Assembly (NCBI RefSeq): GCF_900637205.1
Contig: NZ_LR134355.1
Location: 3,100,001-3,164,000 of the forward strand
From: Mycolicibacterium chitae
Lineage (GTDB): Bacteria; Actinomycetota; Actinomycetes; Mycobacteriales; Mycobacteriaceae
Direction of reading: 5' to 3'
DNA: 64,000 nucleotides
Every line of letters begins with the position of its first letter. Positions within the stretch are counted from its first letter, which is position 1. The position numbers and the translations under genes are program-made. The notes under the pieces are model-generated. The model had not been told where the DNA came from and did no database searches. It saw only the letters and a program-made list of their open reading frames with translations. Shown here piece after piece: positions 40,308 through 50,584 of the stretch.

Positions 40308-41393
40308 ATGAGCACTTTTCGGGACTGGATCACCGCCCTGACCTCCGCACCGGAGCTGACCCCCGCCGACGACTACGGGTTCTTCGGGCCGGACTCGGTG
40401 ACCTGGCGGGTCTGGAGCTACCCGACCTCGCTGACGATCGGGTTCCAGCGCGCCGTCGTCGTCGAGGAACTCGACCCGGCCCTGGTGGCCGCCGTCGACA
40501 AGACCCACGAGATCTACAACCGGCCGCGCACCCGCTACGACCGCACCCTGCGGTACTTCGCCATGGTCGCGTTCGACGACAGCGCGTCGACCGCAAAGGC
40601 CGCCGACGTCCTGGTCAAGATCCACTCCAAGGCCATCGGTACCGATCCGGTCACCGGCGCCCGCTACGACGCCAACGACCCGGACTCGCAGCTGTGGATC
40701 CACCTGACCGCCTGGCATTCGATCCTCAAGGCGTACGAGACCTACGGTCCGGGGCCGCTGTCGGAGGCCGACGAGCTCCGGTACTGGGCCGACTGTGCGG
40801 TGGCCGCCGAACTGCAGACCTGCGACCCCGCCGACGTCCCGCGGACCCGCGCCGGTGTGCAGGCCTACTTCGAGCGCATGCGGCCGCAGCTGATCGGCTC
40901 CGACATCGCCCGGCAGGCCATGAACCACCTGCTGCGCGCGGAGGTGATGCTGCCGGACATGCCGCTGGCGCTCCGGCCGGCGACCTTGGTCATCACCGCG
41001 TTCCTGCGGCGCGGCACGCTGGCCACCATGCCGCGCTGGATGCGCCAGATGTCCGGTCTGCCGACCTCCCGGGTGCTCGACGCCGCGGCCCGGCTCCCGC
41101 TGCGGGCCGGCTTCGCCGCCGTCAGCCTCAACACCCGGCTGCAGTTGATCCTGCTGCAGTTGCTGTCCCCCACCACCGTCCCGGTCGCGGCCCGGGTGCT
41201 GAAACGGATGCCCGCCCGCAACCCGGTGACCACCACCCCGCGCGCCGCCCAGGCCCGCCTCGGCTACCAGCTGCCCCGCGAGGCGCATCGCGAGCTGCGG
41301 GCCAAGCAGCACCAGCGGGTGTTCGGCGCCGGTCAGGCCCCAAGCGACGAGGGCATCATCGAGTCGCAGCCCATCCTGGGCACCGTCGGGTGA
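40308..41393 (+). CDS. Oxygenase MpaB family protein (DUF2236)
   Basis: A 361-residue protein of the latex-clearing-protein/MpaB type (DUF2236), which contain heme b. Typical segments are DSVTWRVWSYPTSLTIGFQ, the conserved YDRTLRYFAMVAFDDS and WIHLTAWHSILKAYETYG, whose His-containing helix would carry a heme ligand. The family is large in mycobacteria and its substrates are mostly unknown. ATG at 40308 lies just downstream of the 41-bp palindrome. First gene of an operon with tetR and a photolyase. Confidence 0.85.
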   Translation: MSTFRDWITALTSAPELTPADDYGFFGPDSVTWRVWSYPTSLTIGFQRAVVVEELDPALVAAVDKTHEIYNRPRTRYDRTLRYFAMVAFDDSASTAKAADVLVKIHSKAIGTDPVTGARYDANDPDSQLWIHLTAWHSILKAYETYGPGPLSEADELRYWADCAVAAELQTCDPADVPRTRAGVQAYFERMRPQLIGSDIARQAMNHLLRAEVMLPDMPLALRPATLVITAFLRRGTLATMPRWMRQMSGLPTSRVLDAAARLPLRAGFAAVSLNTRLQLILLQLLSPTTVPVAARVLKRMPARNPVTTTPRAAQARLGYQLPREAHRELRAKQHQRVFGAGQAPSDEGIIESQPILGTVG

Positions 41394-42016
41394 GCACCGG
41401 GCACGCCGGGGACCGGGCACGGGCCGAGCACCTCGGACCGCAGCGGCGCCGACCACAGGTGTTGGATGCCGCACTGCAGATCGCCGCCGAGGAGGGACTC
41501 GGCGAGGTCACGATGGGCAACATCGCCGCCCGGCTGGGCGTCAGTCGCCCGGTGGTCTACGACTGCTACCCGGGCCGCGGCGAGGTGCTGGCCGCCCTGC
41601 TGGCGCGCGAATCGGAGGTCGCGCTGAGCCGACTCACCTCGATCCTGCCGCCGCTGAAGACCGGATCGATCGAGGAGATGTTCGTCCAGGGCTTCCGCTC
41701 GCTGCTCGGCGATGTCCGCGAACGCCCCGCCTCGTGGCGGATCATCTTCCTCAGCGACCCGGATCCGGTGCTGGCCGAGGCGATCTCGCGGGGCCGCCGA
41801 CAACTGATCGCCCACACCGCCACGGTCATGCGGCCGCTGTTCGAACGCTGGGGCGTCGACGAGATCGACCGCGTCCTGCCGGTGCTGACCAAATTGTTCC
41901 TCGGGATGTGCGACACCGCGGCGCGCACCATGCTCGACCCGAACTCCAGCTGGGACCCCGACGAATTGGCCGACGTCATCGGCCGGGCGGCCTACCGCGC
42001 GATGCGCGCCGTATGA
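41390..42016 (+). CDS. TetR-family transcriptional regulator
   Basis: A 208-residue regulator. The N-terminal helix-turn-helix reads VLDAALQIAAEEGLGEVTMG then NIAARLGVSRPVVYDCYPGR, the TetR signature. The C-terminal ligand-binding helices follow from residue 70. The GTG at 41390 overlaps the oxygenase stop (GTGA); its own stop overlaps the photolyase ATG (ATGA), so all three genes are translationally coupled. It probably binds the palindrome at 40259-40299 (inference). Confidence 0.9.
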   Translation: MSTGHAGDRARAEHLGPQRRRPQVLDAALQIAAEEGLGEVTMGNIAARLGVSRPVVYDCYPGRGEVLAALLARESEVALSRLTSILPPLKTGSIEEMFVQGFRSLLGDVRERPASWRIIFLSDPDPVLAEAISRGRRQLIAHTATVMRPLFERWGVDEIDRVLPVLTKLFLGMCDTAARTMLDPNSSWDPDELADVIGRAAYRAMRAV

Positions 42017-43314
42017 CGCAGCGCCTGCTCTGGTTGCGCCGCGACCTGCGGCTGGCCGACCATCCGGCGCTGCTGGCGGCCGCCGCCGACGACGCCGAGG
42101 TGCTGGCCTGTCATGTGCTGGAGCCGCGGCTCACCGCGCACGCGGGCCCGCGGCGGCTGCAGTTCCTGTACGACTCGCTGCGCGAGCTACGCGACCGCCT
42201 CGACGGCCGCCTGCTGATCACCCGAGGTCGGGCGGAGAGCCGAATTCCCGCGCTGGCCAAGGCCATCGGCGCGGAGTCGGTGCACGTTTCGGCGGACTAC
42301 ACCCCGTTCAGCCTGCGCCGCGACGAGGCGGTCCGCGCCGCGCTCGGCGACATCGCACTGCAGGCCACCGGGTCGCCGTATCTGGTGGCGCCCGGGCGGG
42401 TGACCAAGTCCGACGACACCGCCTACCAGGTCTTCACGCCGTACTACCGGCGCTGGCTCGACCACGGCTGGCGCGCGCCGGCCCGCTCGGGCGCCGGCTC
42501 CGCGCGCTGGATCGACCCGGCCGCGGTCGGCGAGAAGAACCACGGCATCCCCGATCCCGGGGTGGACCTCGAGCTGCCCGCCGGGGAGCAGGCCGCGCGC
42601 CGCCGGTGGGCGCGCTTCGTCGAGGACCACCTGGCCGACTACGCCGAGCAGCGCGACCGTCCCGATCTCGAGGCGACCAGCCGGATGTCGGCCCATCTGC
42701 ACTTCGGCACCATCCACCCGCGCACGCTGGCCGCCGATCTGGCCGCCTCGGAGCCGGGACCGCAGGCCTATCTCCGGGAGCTGGCCTTCCGCGACTTCTA
42801 CGCCGCGGTGCTGGCCGCGTGGCCGCGCAGCGCCTGGTGGAACTTCAATCCCGCGTTCGACGCCATCGAGGTCGACCGCGACGCCGCGGCCGAACGGGCC
42901 TTCGACACCTGGCGCGATGGCCGCACCGGCTTCCCCCTCGTCGACGCCGGGATGCGGCAGTTGCGCGAGACCGGCTTCATGCACAACCGGGTCCGCATGA
43001 TCACCGCCTCGTTTCTGGTCAAGGACCTCCACCTGCCGTGGCAATGGGGTGCGCGCTGGTTCCTCGATCAGTTGGTCGACGGCGACGTGGCCAGCAATCA
43101 GCACGGCTGGCAGTGGGCCGCCGGCAGCGGGACCGACGCCTCGCCGTACTTCCGCGTGTTCAATCCCGACACCCAGCGCAAGAAGTTCGATCCGACCGGG
43201 GACTACGTCCGGCGCTGGGTTCCCGAACTGGGCACCGAGGACTATCCGGAGCCCCTCGTCGACCACGGTGAGGAGCGCCAGGAAGCGTTGCGCCGCTACG
43301 GGGCGATCGGTTGA
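42013..43314 (+). CDS. phr: Deoxyribodipyrimidine photolyase (class I)
   Basis: A 433-residue flavoprotein that reverses UV pyrimidine dimers using light. The N-terminal antenna domain starts LLWLRRDLRLADHPALL, and the FAD domain carries FRDFYAAVLAAWPRSAWWNF, then RTGFPLVDAGMRQLRETGFM and WQWAAGSGTDASPYFRVFNP. The Trp residues for electron transfer and the dimer-contacting residues are in place. It overlaps tetR by 4 bp. Confidence 0.95.
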   Translation: MTQRLLWLRRDLRLADHPALLAAAADDAEVLACHVLEPRLTAHAGPRRLQFLYDSLRELRDRLDGRLLITRGRAESRIPALAKAIGAESVHVSADYTPFSLRRDEAVRAALGDIALQATGSPYLVAPGRVTKSDDTAYQVFTPYYRRWLDHGWRAPARSGAGSARWIDPAAVGEKNHGIPDPGVDLELPAGEQAARRRWARFVEDHLADYAEQRDRPDLEATSRMSAHLHFGTIHPRTLAADLAASEPGPQAYLRELAFRDFYAAVLAAWPRSAWWNFNPAFDAIEVDRDAAAERAFDTWRDGRTGFPLVDAGMRQLRETGFMHNRVRMITASFLVKDLHLPWQWGARWFLDQLVDGDVASNQHGWQWAAGSGTDASPYFRVFNPDTQRKKFDPTGDYVRRWVPELGTEDYPEPLVDHGEERQEALRRYGAIG

Positions 43315-43349
43315 TCCCGGCGCGGACCCGGTATGCCAGAATGACAGCC

Positions 43350-43604
43350 ATGGTCAGCACTGAAGTGGAGCGCTACGACGACGTCGATCCCGCCGACGTG
43401 CCGTCGGCCAAGTGGGGTTGGAGCCGGATCAACCACCGCAACTGGCACATCGCCGGTTTCGTGATGGTGATCTTCCTGCTCGGGACGCTGCGCGGCGCGC
43501 ACCCCGGCAACGTCGAGAACATCTTTGTGATCGCCTTCGCGCTGGCGGTGCTGGTCATCACCGTGCGCGACATGATCGGCCGCAAGCGCGGCTGGCTGCG
43601 CTGA
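43350..43604 (+). CDS. DUF2631 small membrane protein
   Basis: An 84-residue protein. The conserved DUF2631 opening VDPADVPSAKWGWSRINHRNW is followed by two transmembrane segments (VMVIFLLGTL and IFVIAFALAVLVITV) and a basic end (GRKRGWLR). Found throughout mycobacteria next to rlmN. The ATG at 43350 puts the charged cytoplasmic part first; ATG 43341 is possible. Role unknown. Confidence 0.8.
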   Translation: MVSTEVERYDDVDPADVPSAKWGWSRINHRNWHIAGFVMVIFLLGTLRGAHPGNVENIFVIAFALAVLVITVRDMIGRKRGWLR

Positions 43605-43617
43605 CCCGCCTCTTTCG

Positions 43618-44712
43618 CTAACCGCCGTCGGCGGCCAACTGGCCGCACGCCGCGGCGATCTCGCTTCCGCGGGTATCCCGCACGGTGCACGACACCCCGG
43701 CCGCCCGCACCCGTCGGACGAACTCCCGCTCCACCGGTTTCGGGCTGGCGTCCCACTGGCTGCCCGGCGTCGGGTTGAGCGGGATCAGGTTCACGTGCAC
43801 CAGCGGGCCGAACGCCGCGCGCAGCTTCTTGCCCAGCAGATCGGCGCGCCACGGCTGATCGTTAACGTCGCGGATCAGCGCGTACTCCACCGAGACCCGC
43901 CGGCCGGTGACGTCGGCGTAGTACCGCGCGGCGTCCAGCGTCTCGGCGATCGCCCAGCGGTTGTTGACCGGCACCAGCGTGTCGCGCAGTTCGTCGTCGG
44001 GGGCGTGCAGCGACAGCGCCAGCGTCACCCCGAGCCGCTCGTCGGCCAGCCGCCGGATGGCCGGCGCGAGCCCGACGGTCGAGACCGTCACCGAGCGCGC
44101 CGAGATGCCGAATCCGTGCGGCGGGGCGTCGATGATCTGGCGCACGGCGGCCAGCACGCGGTTGTAGTTGGCCAGCGGCTCCCCCATGCCCATGAACACG
44201 ATGTTCGACAGCCGCCCGTCGAACTCGTCGCGCATGGTCGCCGCGGCGCGGCGCACCTGCTCGACGATCTCCGCGGTGGACAGGTTGCGGGTCAGCCCGC
44301 CCTGGCCGGTGGCGCAGAACGGGCAGGCCATCCCGCAGCCGGCCTGTGAGGAGATACACACGGTGTTGCGCTCGGGATAGCGCATCAGCACCGACTCGAA
44401 GGTGGTGCCGTCGACGGCGCGCCACAGGGTCTTGCGGGTCTCGCCGGCGTCGCAACCGATCTCGCGCAGCGCGCTCAGCAGGTCCGGGAACAGCGCCTCG
44501 CCGACCTGCTCGCGCAGCGCCGCGGGCAGGTCGGTCATCAGCCGCGGCTCGCCGACCAGCCGGCCGTAGTACTGGTTGGCCAGCTGTTTGGCGCGGAATG
44601 CGGGCAGTCCGAGGTCCGCGACCGCCGCGGCGCGGGCCGGCCCGTCGAGGTCGGCGAAATGCCGCGGAGGCTTGGCACGGCGCGGCGCCTCGAAGACCAG
44701 TTCCTGCTTCAT
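43618..44712 (-). CDS. rlmN: Dual-specificity RNA methyltransferase RlmN
   Basis: A 364-residue radical-SAM enzyme that methylates C2 of A2503 in 23S rRNA and A37 in tRNAs. The cluster motif [11 protein letters not shown] begins near residue 125. The methyl-carrying cysteine is expected in the C-terminal [19 protein letters not shown] (Cys in AACG). Typical helper motifs [13 protein letters not shown] and [10 protein letters not shown] are present. Ends 13 bp from the convergent DUF2631 gene. Confidence 0.97.
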   Translation of the reverse strand: MKQELVFEAPRRAKPPRHFADLDGPARAAAVADLGLPAFRAKQLANQYYGRLVGEPRLMTDLPAALREQVGEALFPDLLSALREIGCDAGETRKTLWRAVDGTTFESVLMRYPERNTVCISSQAGCGMACPFCATGQGGLTRNLSTAEIVEQVRRAAATMRDEFDGRLSNIVFMGMGEPLANYNRVLAAVRQIIDAPPHGFGISARSVTVSTVGLAPAIRRLADERLGVTLALSLHAPDDELRDTLVPVNNRWAIAETLDAARYYADVTGRRVSVEYALIRDVNDQPWRADLLGKKLRAAFGPLVHVNLIPLNPTPGSQWDASPKPVEREFVRRVRAAGVSCTVRDTRGSEIAAACGQLAADGG

Positions 44713-44751
44713 CCCTGCCAGTATCCCGGATGGGCGCTCAGGCCAACAATC

Positions 44752-45642
44752 TCAAGCCAACAGGGACAGCACGATCCAGGTGGCCACCGCCGACGGCAGG
44801 ATCGAGTCGATGCGGTCCATGATGCCGCCGTGGCCGGGCAGCAGGGTGCCCATGTCCTTGATGCCCAGGTCCCGCTTCACCTGGGACTCCACCAGGTCCC
44901 CGAGGGTGCCCGTGATGACGAGCATGATGCCCAGCGGGATGCCCACCCAGGCCGGTTTGTCGGCCAGCACGGCGACGGCGAACACGGCGACGGCGGTGCC
45001 GCACACCAGCGACCCGGCGAAGCCCTCCCAGGACTTCTTGGGGCTGATCGCCGGGACCATGGTGTGCTTGCCGAACAGCACCCCGGCCGTGTAGCCGCCG
45101 ATGTCGGAGAACACCACGGGCAGCAGCAGGCAGAACACCCGGGCCCAGCCGTCGTCCGGATAGATCAGCAGCACGCCGAACGCGCCGCACAGCGGGATCC
45201 AGGCCGCCAGGAAGACGGTCACCGCGACGTCGCGCAGATAGTTCTGCGGGGCGGTCTTGAAACCTTGGGACAGCAGCCGCCAGACCAGGCACACCAGGAC
45301 CGTGCCGCCGAAGGCGCCCAGCGCGCCGGCCGCGCCGAACGGCCAGGTCAGCCAGATCATGGCCTGCCCGCCGATCAGCAGCGGCAGCACCGGGATCGAG
45401 TAGCCCCCGTCGCGTAGCCGGCGGACCACCTCGTGGGTGGCGATCGCGATCGCCACGGCCACCACCGGGATCCACACGTACGGCGCGAACAGCAGGATCG
45501 CGATCAGCGAGGCGCCGAGCAGCACGCCGACGGCGATCGCCGCGGGAAGGTTGCGTCCGGCCCGGGACGCTTTGGGGGACGGCCCGTCGGAGGTCTGGCC
45601 GGTTTCGGTCTCTGCCACGTGCACGATTGCCGAGGTTGTCAC
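44752..45642 (-). CDS. cdsA: Phosphatidate cytidylyltransferase
   Basis: A 296-residue membrane enzyme making CDP-diacylglycerol from phosphatidic acid and CTP, the branch point for cardiolipin, phosphatidylinositol and PE. About eight membrane segments follow a 30-residue cytoplasmic leader. The PROSITE-type signature is visible as [19 protein letters not shown] with GGIMDR after it. GTG start at 45642 overlaps frr by 4 bp. Downstream rlmN follows. Confidence 0.95.
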   Translation of the reverse strand: MTTSAIVHVAETETGQTSDGPSPKASRAGRNLPAAIAVGVLLGASLIAILLFAPYVWIPVVAVAIAIATHEVVRRLRDGGYSIPVLPLLIGGQAMIWLTWPFGAAGALGAFGGTVLVCLVWRLLSQGFKTAPQNYLRDVAVTVFLAAWIPLCGAFGVLLIYPDDGWARVFCLLLPVVFSDIGGYTAGVLFGKHTMVPAISPKKSWEGFAGSLVCGTAVAVFAVAVLADKPAWVGIPLGIMLVITGTLGDLVESQVKRDLGIKDMGTLLPGHGGIMDRIDSILPSAVATWIVLSLLA

Positions 45643-46196
45643 ACCTCGAGCAATTCACCTTCCTTGGACTTGACCAGGTCGTCGATCTGGCTGGTGTAGG
45701 TGTGCGTGGTCTTGTCGAGATCCTTCTCGGCGCGACCGACCTCGTCCTCGCCGGCCTCGCCGTCCTTCTTGATCCGCGCCAGTTCCTCCATCGCCTTGCG
45801 ACGGATGTTGCGGATCGAGACCTTGGCGTCCTCGCCCTTGGCCTTGGCCTGCTTGACCAGATCGCGGCGGCGTTCCTCGGTGAGCTGCGGGATGGAGACC
45901 CGGATGATGTTGCCGTCGTTGGTGGGGTTGACGCCCAGGTCGGAGTTGCGGATGGCGTCCTCGATGTTGCGCAGCTGCGAGCTCTCGTAGGGCTTGATCA
46001 CCACCATGCGCGCCTCGGGGACGTTGATGCTCGACAGCTGGGTGATCGGGGTCATCGACCCGTAGTACTCGATGTTGATGCGGGAGAACATGCCGGGGTT
46101 GGCGCGACCGGTTCGGATGGACGCCAAGTCGTCACGCGCCACCGTCACGGCCTTTTCCATCTTCTCCTCGGCGTCGAAGAGCACCTCGTCGATCAT
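45639..46196 (-). CDS. frr: Ribosome recycling factor
   Basis: A 185-residue L-shaped protein releasing ribosomes after termination with EF-G. The three-helix bundle and hinge are clear ([20 protein letters not shown], then [20 protein letters not shown] and [16 protein letters not shown]). The ATG at 46196 gives the family length. It lies 49 bp after pyrH, the usual pyrH-frr-cdsA order. Confidence 0.98.
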   Translation of the reverse strand: MIDEVLFDAEEKMEKAVTVARDDLASIRTGRANPGMFSRINIEYYGSMTPITQLSSINVPEARMVVIKPYESSQLRNIEDAIRNSDLGVNPTNDGNIIRVSIPQLTEERRRDLVKQAKAKGEDAKVSIRNIRRKAMEELARIKKDGEAGEDEVGRAEKDLDKTTHTYTSQIDDLVKSKEGELLEV

Positions 46197-46245
46197 GCTC
46201 GATCTTCTCCCGTCGCAATTCGTGTTCGCCCTGACCGCCGCCCAG

Positions 46246-46974
46246 TCAGGTCGTGACCAGTGTTCCGATCTTCTCACCCGCGACGGCGCGAGCGATATTG
46301 CCATCGGTGAGCAGATTGAACACCAGGATCGGCATGCCATTGTCCATGCACAGCGAGAACGCCGTGGCATCGGCCACGCCCAGACCCCGGTCGATGACCT
46401 CGCGATGGGAGATCTCGGTCAGCATCTCGGCGTCCGGATTCTTGCGCGGGTCGTCGGTGTACACGCCGTCGACGGCCTTGGCCATCAGCACCACCTCGGC
46501 GCCGATCTCCAGGGCGCGCTGCGCGGCGGTGGTGTCGGTGGAGAAGTACGGCAGCCCCATGCCGGCGCCGAAGATCACCACGCGCCCCTTCTCCAGGTGC
46601 CGCAGCGCGCGCAGCGGGATGTAGGGCTCGGCGACCTGCCCCATGGTGATCGCGGTCTGCACCCGGGTGTCGATGCCTTCCTTCTGCAGGAAGTCTTGCA
46701 GCGCAAGGCTGTTCATCACGGTGCCGAGCATGCCCATGTAATCCGAGCGGGTCCGTTCCATGCCGCGCTGCTGCAACTGGGCGCCGCGGAAGAAATTGCC
46801 GCCGCCGATCACGACCGCCATCTGCACGCCACTGCGCACCACGTCGGCGATCTGGCGGGCCACCTGGGCGACCACGTCGGGATCGAGGCCCACCGCGCCG
46901 CCGCCGAACATCTCGCCGCCCAGCTTGAGCAGGACTCGCGAGTACTTGGGGCGGATTTCTGCGGCGTCGGTCAT
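46246..46974 (-). CDS. pyrH: UMP kinase
   Basis: A 242-residue hexameric kinase producing UDP from UMP and ATP. Amino-acid-kinase motifs are [24 protein letters not shown], then the UMP-binding [17 protein letters not shown] segment ([18 protein letters not shown]) and the nucleotide-binding [17 protein letters not shown]. First gene of pyrH-frr-cdsA. The 182 bp upstream (46975-47156) also hold the promoter for the divergent ABC importer. Confidence 0.98.
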   Translation of the reverse strand: MTDAAEIRPKYSRVLLKLGGEMFGGGAVGLDPDVVAQVARQIADVVRSGVQMAVVIGGGNFFRGAQLQQRGMERTRSDYMGMLGTVMNSLALQDFLQKEGIDTRVQTAITMGQVAEPYIPLRALRHLEKGRVVIFGAGMGLPYFSTDTTAAQRALEIGAEVVLMAKAVDGVYTDDPRKNPDAEMLTEISHREVIDRGLGVADATAFSLCMDNGMPILVFNLLTDGNIARAVAGEKIGTLVTT

Positions 46975-47156
46975 CGTCGGCCCCCCATCTGGCTGGCAGG
47001 AAACTCCTCATGGAAGCCACCCCGGGCAGGCCAGGACGGCTGCCGACCATCCTGCCTCATCGCCGGGCGGGAATCGGCCTCGGGGCGCGTGCGGCGGGGC
47101 CGACCGGGCGGCGGTAACATCTCCTGTCTACCTGAACAGATGAGCGGAAGGCAGGC

Positions 47157-48731
47157 ATGCAGCCTCGCACCCTACTGATCCTCGCGACGACGGCCGGGCT
47201 GCTCGCGGCGGGCTGCGCGACGGCCGACGACGCCCCGGCCGACCAGATCGTGTTGGCCGAAGGCTACGACCTCGGTGGCTACAACCCGGTCAACGGCTAT
47301 GGCGAACAAGGCGTTTCACCGCTGTACGACGGGCTGCTGCGCCCGGCCGCCGACAACGACGACCGCATCCCCGAGTTGGTGCCCGCCCTGGCCGACGCCG
47401 CCCCCGAACAGGTGGGCCCGCGGCGCTGGCGACTGCCGCTGCGCGGCGACGTCACCTTCTCCGACGGCAGCGCCTTCGACTCGGCCGACGTCGTCGCCAC
47501 CTATGCGGCCCTGAAGGACCCCGCGGTGGCCTCTGCGATCTCCACCAACGTCGCGGCCATCGCGCAGGTGGACGCCGACGGCCCCGGCGCGGTGATCGTC
47601 ACGATGCACACCGACGCCAACCCGGAGCCGTACCTGCTGGCCGGGATCGTCCCGTCGGAGCAGGTCGAGGACGCCCCGGCCGCGGACTGGGCGCTCAACA
47701 CCGCGCCCGTGGGCACCGGCCCCTATGTGCTCGACAGCCTGCGCCCCGACCAGGCGGTGCTGGTGGCCCGCGACGACTACTGGGGTCAGCAGGCGCAGGT
47801 CCAGCGGATCGTCTACACCCACTCCCCCGACGACAACGTGCGCGCCCAGCGGATCAGCACCGGCGAGGTCGACGGCGTCAACCTGCCGCCCAAACTCATC
47901 AACTCGCTGAACGCCGACGACGTGTCGACGGTGGCGGTCAAGTCCGCGGACTGGCGCGCGGTGTCGTTCCCGGCCGGCAACCCGTTCACCGCGGACCCGC
48001 AGGCCCGGCTGGCGATGAACCTGGGCGTGGACCGAGACGCGGTCATCCGCGACGTGCTGGCCGGCCACGGCCGCCCGGCCCACACCCCCGTGGCCGACGT
48101 GTACGGCCCGGCCTACAACGCGGCGGCCACCTTCGACTTCGCCCCCGAACGGGCCGGCGAGGTGCTCGACGCCGCGGGCTGGCGGACCGGCCCGGGCGGG
48201 ATCCGCGAAAAGGACGGCGCCAGGGCCGAGTTCGAGCTGCTCTACAACGCGGCCGACACCCTGCGGCGCGACCTGGCGGTGGCGTTCGCGGCGGCGGTCA
48301 AGCCACTCGGCATCGCCGTGCAGACCCGCGGCACCAGCTGGGACGAGATCGACACCAGCTTCGAGCGCTCCGCCGTGCTGCTCGGCGGCGGCTCGACCCC
48401 GTACAGCATCGACGCCCAGGTGTACGACACCCTGCACACCCGGGTGCCGGACTCCTCGCCGTACTCGAACCCCGGCAACTTCACCGCGCCCGGCCTCGAC
48501 GAACTGCTCGACGCCGCCCGACAACTGCCCGACGGCGACGCCAAGGACGAGCTGTACCGCCAGATCCAGGCCGGCTACGTCGGCCAGCCGTCGAGCGTGT
48601 TCCTGGCCTTCCTCGATCACACCTACGCCTACCGCGATCTGGGCTGGAACCAGAGCGCCCCGATCCTGGAACCGCACTCCCACGGCGTCGCGTGGGGTCC
48701 GTGGTGGCAGTTGAACGCATGGACGCGTTGA
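47157..48731 (+). CDS. ABC importer solute-binding lipoprotein, family 5 (peptide/nickel type)
   Basis: A 524-residue binding protein. The signal ends in LLAAGC, lipidated Cys20. The mature protein begins with EGYDLGGYNPVNGYGEQGVS, the usual family 5 start, and shows WRLPLRGDVTFSDGSAFDSADV and DWALNTAPVGTGPYVLDSL, both diagnostic. Family members carry oligopeptides, nickel or nickel-chelators, or sugars. ATG at 47157 with GGAAGGCAGG before it. First gene of a five-gene operon inserted between pyrH and amiC. Confidence 0.9.
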   Translation: MQPRTLLILATTAGLLAAGCATADDAPADQIVLAEGYDLGGYNPVNGYGEQGVSPLYDGLLRPAADNDDRIPELVPALADAAPEQVGPRRWRLPLRGDVTFSDGSAFDSADVVATYAALKDPAVASAISTNVAAIAQVDADGPGAVIVTMHTDANPEPYLLAGIVPSEQVEDAPAADWALNTAPVGTGPYVLDSLRPDQAVLVARDDYWGQQAQVQRIVYTHSPDDNVRAQRISTGEVDGVNLPPKLINSLNADDVSTVAVKSADWRAVSFPAGNPFTADPQARLAMNLGVDRDAVIRDVLAGHGRPAHTPVADVYGPAYNAAATFDFAPERAGEVLDAAGWRTGPGGIREKDGARAEFELLYNAADTLRRDLAVAFAAAVKPLGIAVQTRGTSWDEIDTSFERSAVLLGGGSTPYSIDAQVYDTLHTRVPDSSPYSNPGNFTAPGLDELLDAARQLPDGDAKDELYRQIQAGYVGQPSSVFLAFLDHTYAYRDLGWNQSAPILEPHSHGVAWGPWWQLNAWTR

Positions 48732-49747
48732 CCGACCTCGCCGCGCCGGACCGCGTCGTCACCCGACGCGGTGAACGGCTCGGCGCGGCCGGACGCCTGC
48801 TCGCGGTGCGCACGGCCGTCGCCGTCCCGGTGACGATCGCCGTGTCGGCGGCGATGTTCGCGGTGGCCTCGCTGTCCCCGTTCGACCCCCTAGTCGCCTA
48901 CCTCGGCGACCGATATCAGACGGCCACGCCGTCACAGCGCGAGGCGATGCGCGCCGCCTACGACGTCGACCAGCCCTGGTGGCAAGCGTGGTGGCAGTGG
49001 CTCGGCGGCCTACTGCACGGGGACCTCGGCTGGTCCTCGACGCAGTCCCAGGCGGTGAGCACCGTGCTGGCCGAACGGATGCCGTTCAGCTTCGCGCTAT
49101 CCGGGACCGCGCTGCTGATCGCCGCGGCGCTGGCCATCGGCCTGGGCACGCTGGCCGGGATGCGCCGCGGCCCCGTCGACAAGCTGTGCACGGCGTTTGC
49201 CGTCACCTTCGCCGCGGTGCCGCCGTTCGTGGTGTCGCTGGCCCTGGTCACGGTGTTCGCCGTCGGGCTGCGCTGGCTGCCCACCTCTGGGGCGCGGCCC
49301 CCGGGCGGTGAGTACACCGTCGACGGTCTGCTGACCTACGGCCTGCTGCCGTTGATCGCGCTGACCGTCTCGCAGATCCCGTGGCTGCTGCTGAGCACGC
49401 GCACCGCGGTGGTGGAGGCCTGCTCCTCGGATGCGGTGCGCGCGGCGCGGGCCCGCGGCGTCCACGGCTGGCCGCTGCTGCGCTCGCACATCGCCCCGGT
49501 GTCGGTGCTGCCGGCGCTGGCCCTGCTGGGCACCCGGCTGCCGGAGTTGATCGCCGGCGCCGCCATCGTCGAGACCGTGTTCGGCTGGCCGGGGGTGGCC
49601 GCGGTGCTGGTGGAATCGGCCGCGGCCCTGGACTTCCCGCTGATGGCCGCGCTGACCGTGGGCGCGGCGCTGGCGGTGCTGCTGGGCTCGGCACTGTCGG
49701 ATGCCGCCGCGGTGGCCCTGGACCCCCGGATCGAGATGCGCGCATGA
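48719..49747 (+). CDS. ABC importer permease, DppB/NikB type
   Basis: A 342-residue permease with an N-terminal extension of about 35 residues and then the DppB pattern: a first membrane segment, the extracytoplasmic QREAMRAAYDVDQPWWQAWW region with GLLHGDLGWS, and five more membrane segments. The EAA loop SSDAVRAARARGVHGWPLLR lies near residue 240. ATG at 48719 overlaps the binding-protein stop by 13 bp; a GTG at 48692 would add nine residues. Confidence 0.88.
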   Translation: MDALTDLAAPDRVVTRRGERLGAAGRLLAVRTAVAVPVTIAVSAAMFAVASLSPFDPLVAYLGDRYQTATPSQREAMRAAYDVDQPWWQAWWQWLGGLLHGDLGWSSTQSQAVSTVLAERMPFSFALSGTALLIAAALAIGLGTLAGMRRGPVDKLCTAFAVTFAAVPPFVVSLALVTVFAVGLRWLPTSGARPPGGEYTVDGLLTYGLLPLIALTVSQIPWLLLSTRTAVVEACSSDAVRAARARGVHGWPLLRSHIAPVSVLPALALLGTRLPELIAGAAIVETVFGWPGVAAVLVESAAALDFPLMAALTVGAALAVLLGSALSDAAAVALDPRIEMRA

Positions 49748-50583
49748 CCGTCGAACCGCAGACCCGGTCGCTGCCCCGTCGCCTGTCGGTGACCTGGCCG
49801 CTCGGCGTCCTGGCGCTGATCGCGCTGGCCGCGCTGCTGATCCCGGCGATCGCCGGCGAACAGGGCGCGGATTTCTCCGCCGCGCTGCAGCCGCCGGGGC
49901 CCGGACACCCGCTGGGCACCGACCATTTCGGCCACGACCTGCTGGTGCGCTGCGCGCAGGGCCTGCAGATCTCGCTGCTGATCGCCGCGGTGTGCGCGGT
50001 GGTGGCCACGGTGCTCGGCGCGCTGATCGGCACCGCGTCGGCGCTGATCGGCGGCTGGCTCGACGCCCTGGTGATGCGCGTGGTCGACGGCTTCAACGCA
50101 CTGCCGCACCTGGTGCTGGGCATCGTCATCGCCGCGATGTGGCGCGGCGCCCCCCTGGCCATCATCGCCTCGATCGCCCTGACGCACTGGCCGGCGGTGG
50201 CGCGGGTGGTGCGCGCCGAGTTGCTCGCGGTCACCGACGCCGGCTGGGTGCAGACCTCGCGGCTGGCCGGGGCCTCGCGGTGGTTCGTCGCCCGGCAACA
50301 CCTGCTGCCCGCGGTGGCCGGACAGGCCCTGGTGGCCATGGTGATGCTGCTGCCGCACGCGGTCTGGCACGAGTCGACGCTGTCCTTCCTGGGGGTGGGC
50401 CTGTCCCCCGAACAGGCCAGCCTGGGCACGCTGCTGGGGCAGGCCCGCGGCGACGTGCTGCTCGGCGCCTGGTGGACGCTGGTGTTTCCGGCGGCCGCGC
50501 TGATCGTGACCGCGCTGACCTTCTCGGCCGCGGGAGCCACACTGCGGCAACGTAATTCGCCGCCGACCGGACAGGTGTGGTGA
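49744..50583 (+). CDS. ABC importer permease, DppC/NikC type
   Basis: A 279-residue permease. After the first membrane segment comes PPGPGHPLGTDHFGHDLLVR, the hallmark of DppC/NikC permeases. Five further membrane segments follow, with the EAA loop AELLAVTDAGWVQTSRLAGA near residue 160. Coupled to the preceding permease by an ATGA overlap. Confidence 0.9.
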   Translation: MTVEPQTRSLPRRLSVTWPLGVLALIALAALLIPAIAGEQGADFSAALQPPGPGHPLGTDHFGHDLLVRCAQGLQISLLIAAVCAVVATVLGALIGTASALIGGWLDALVMRVVDGFNALPHLVLGIVIAAMWRGAPLAIIASIALTHWPAVARVVRAELLAVTDAGWVQTSRLAGASRWFVARQHLLPAVAGQALVAMVMLLPHAVWHESTLSFLGVGLSPEQASLGTLLGQARGDVLLGAWWTLVFPAAALIVTALTFSAAGATLRQRNSPPTGQVW

Positions 50584-50584
50584 C

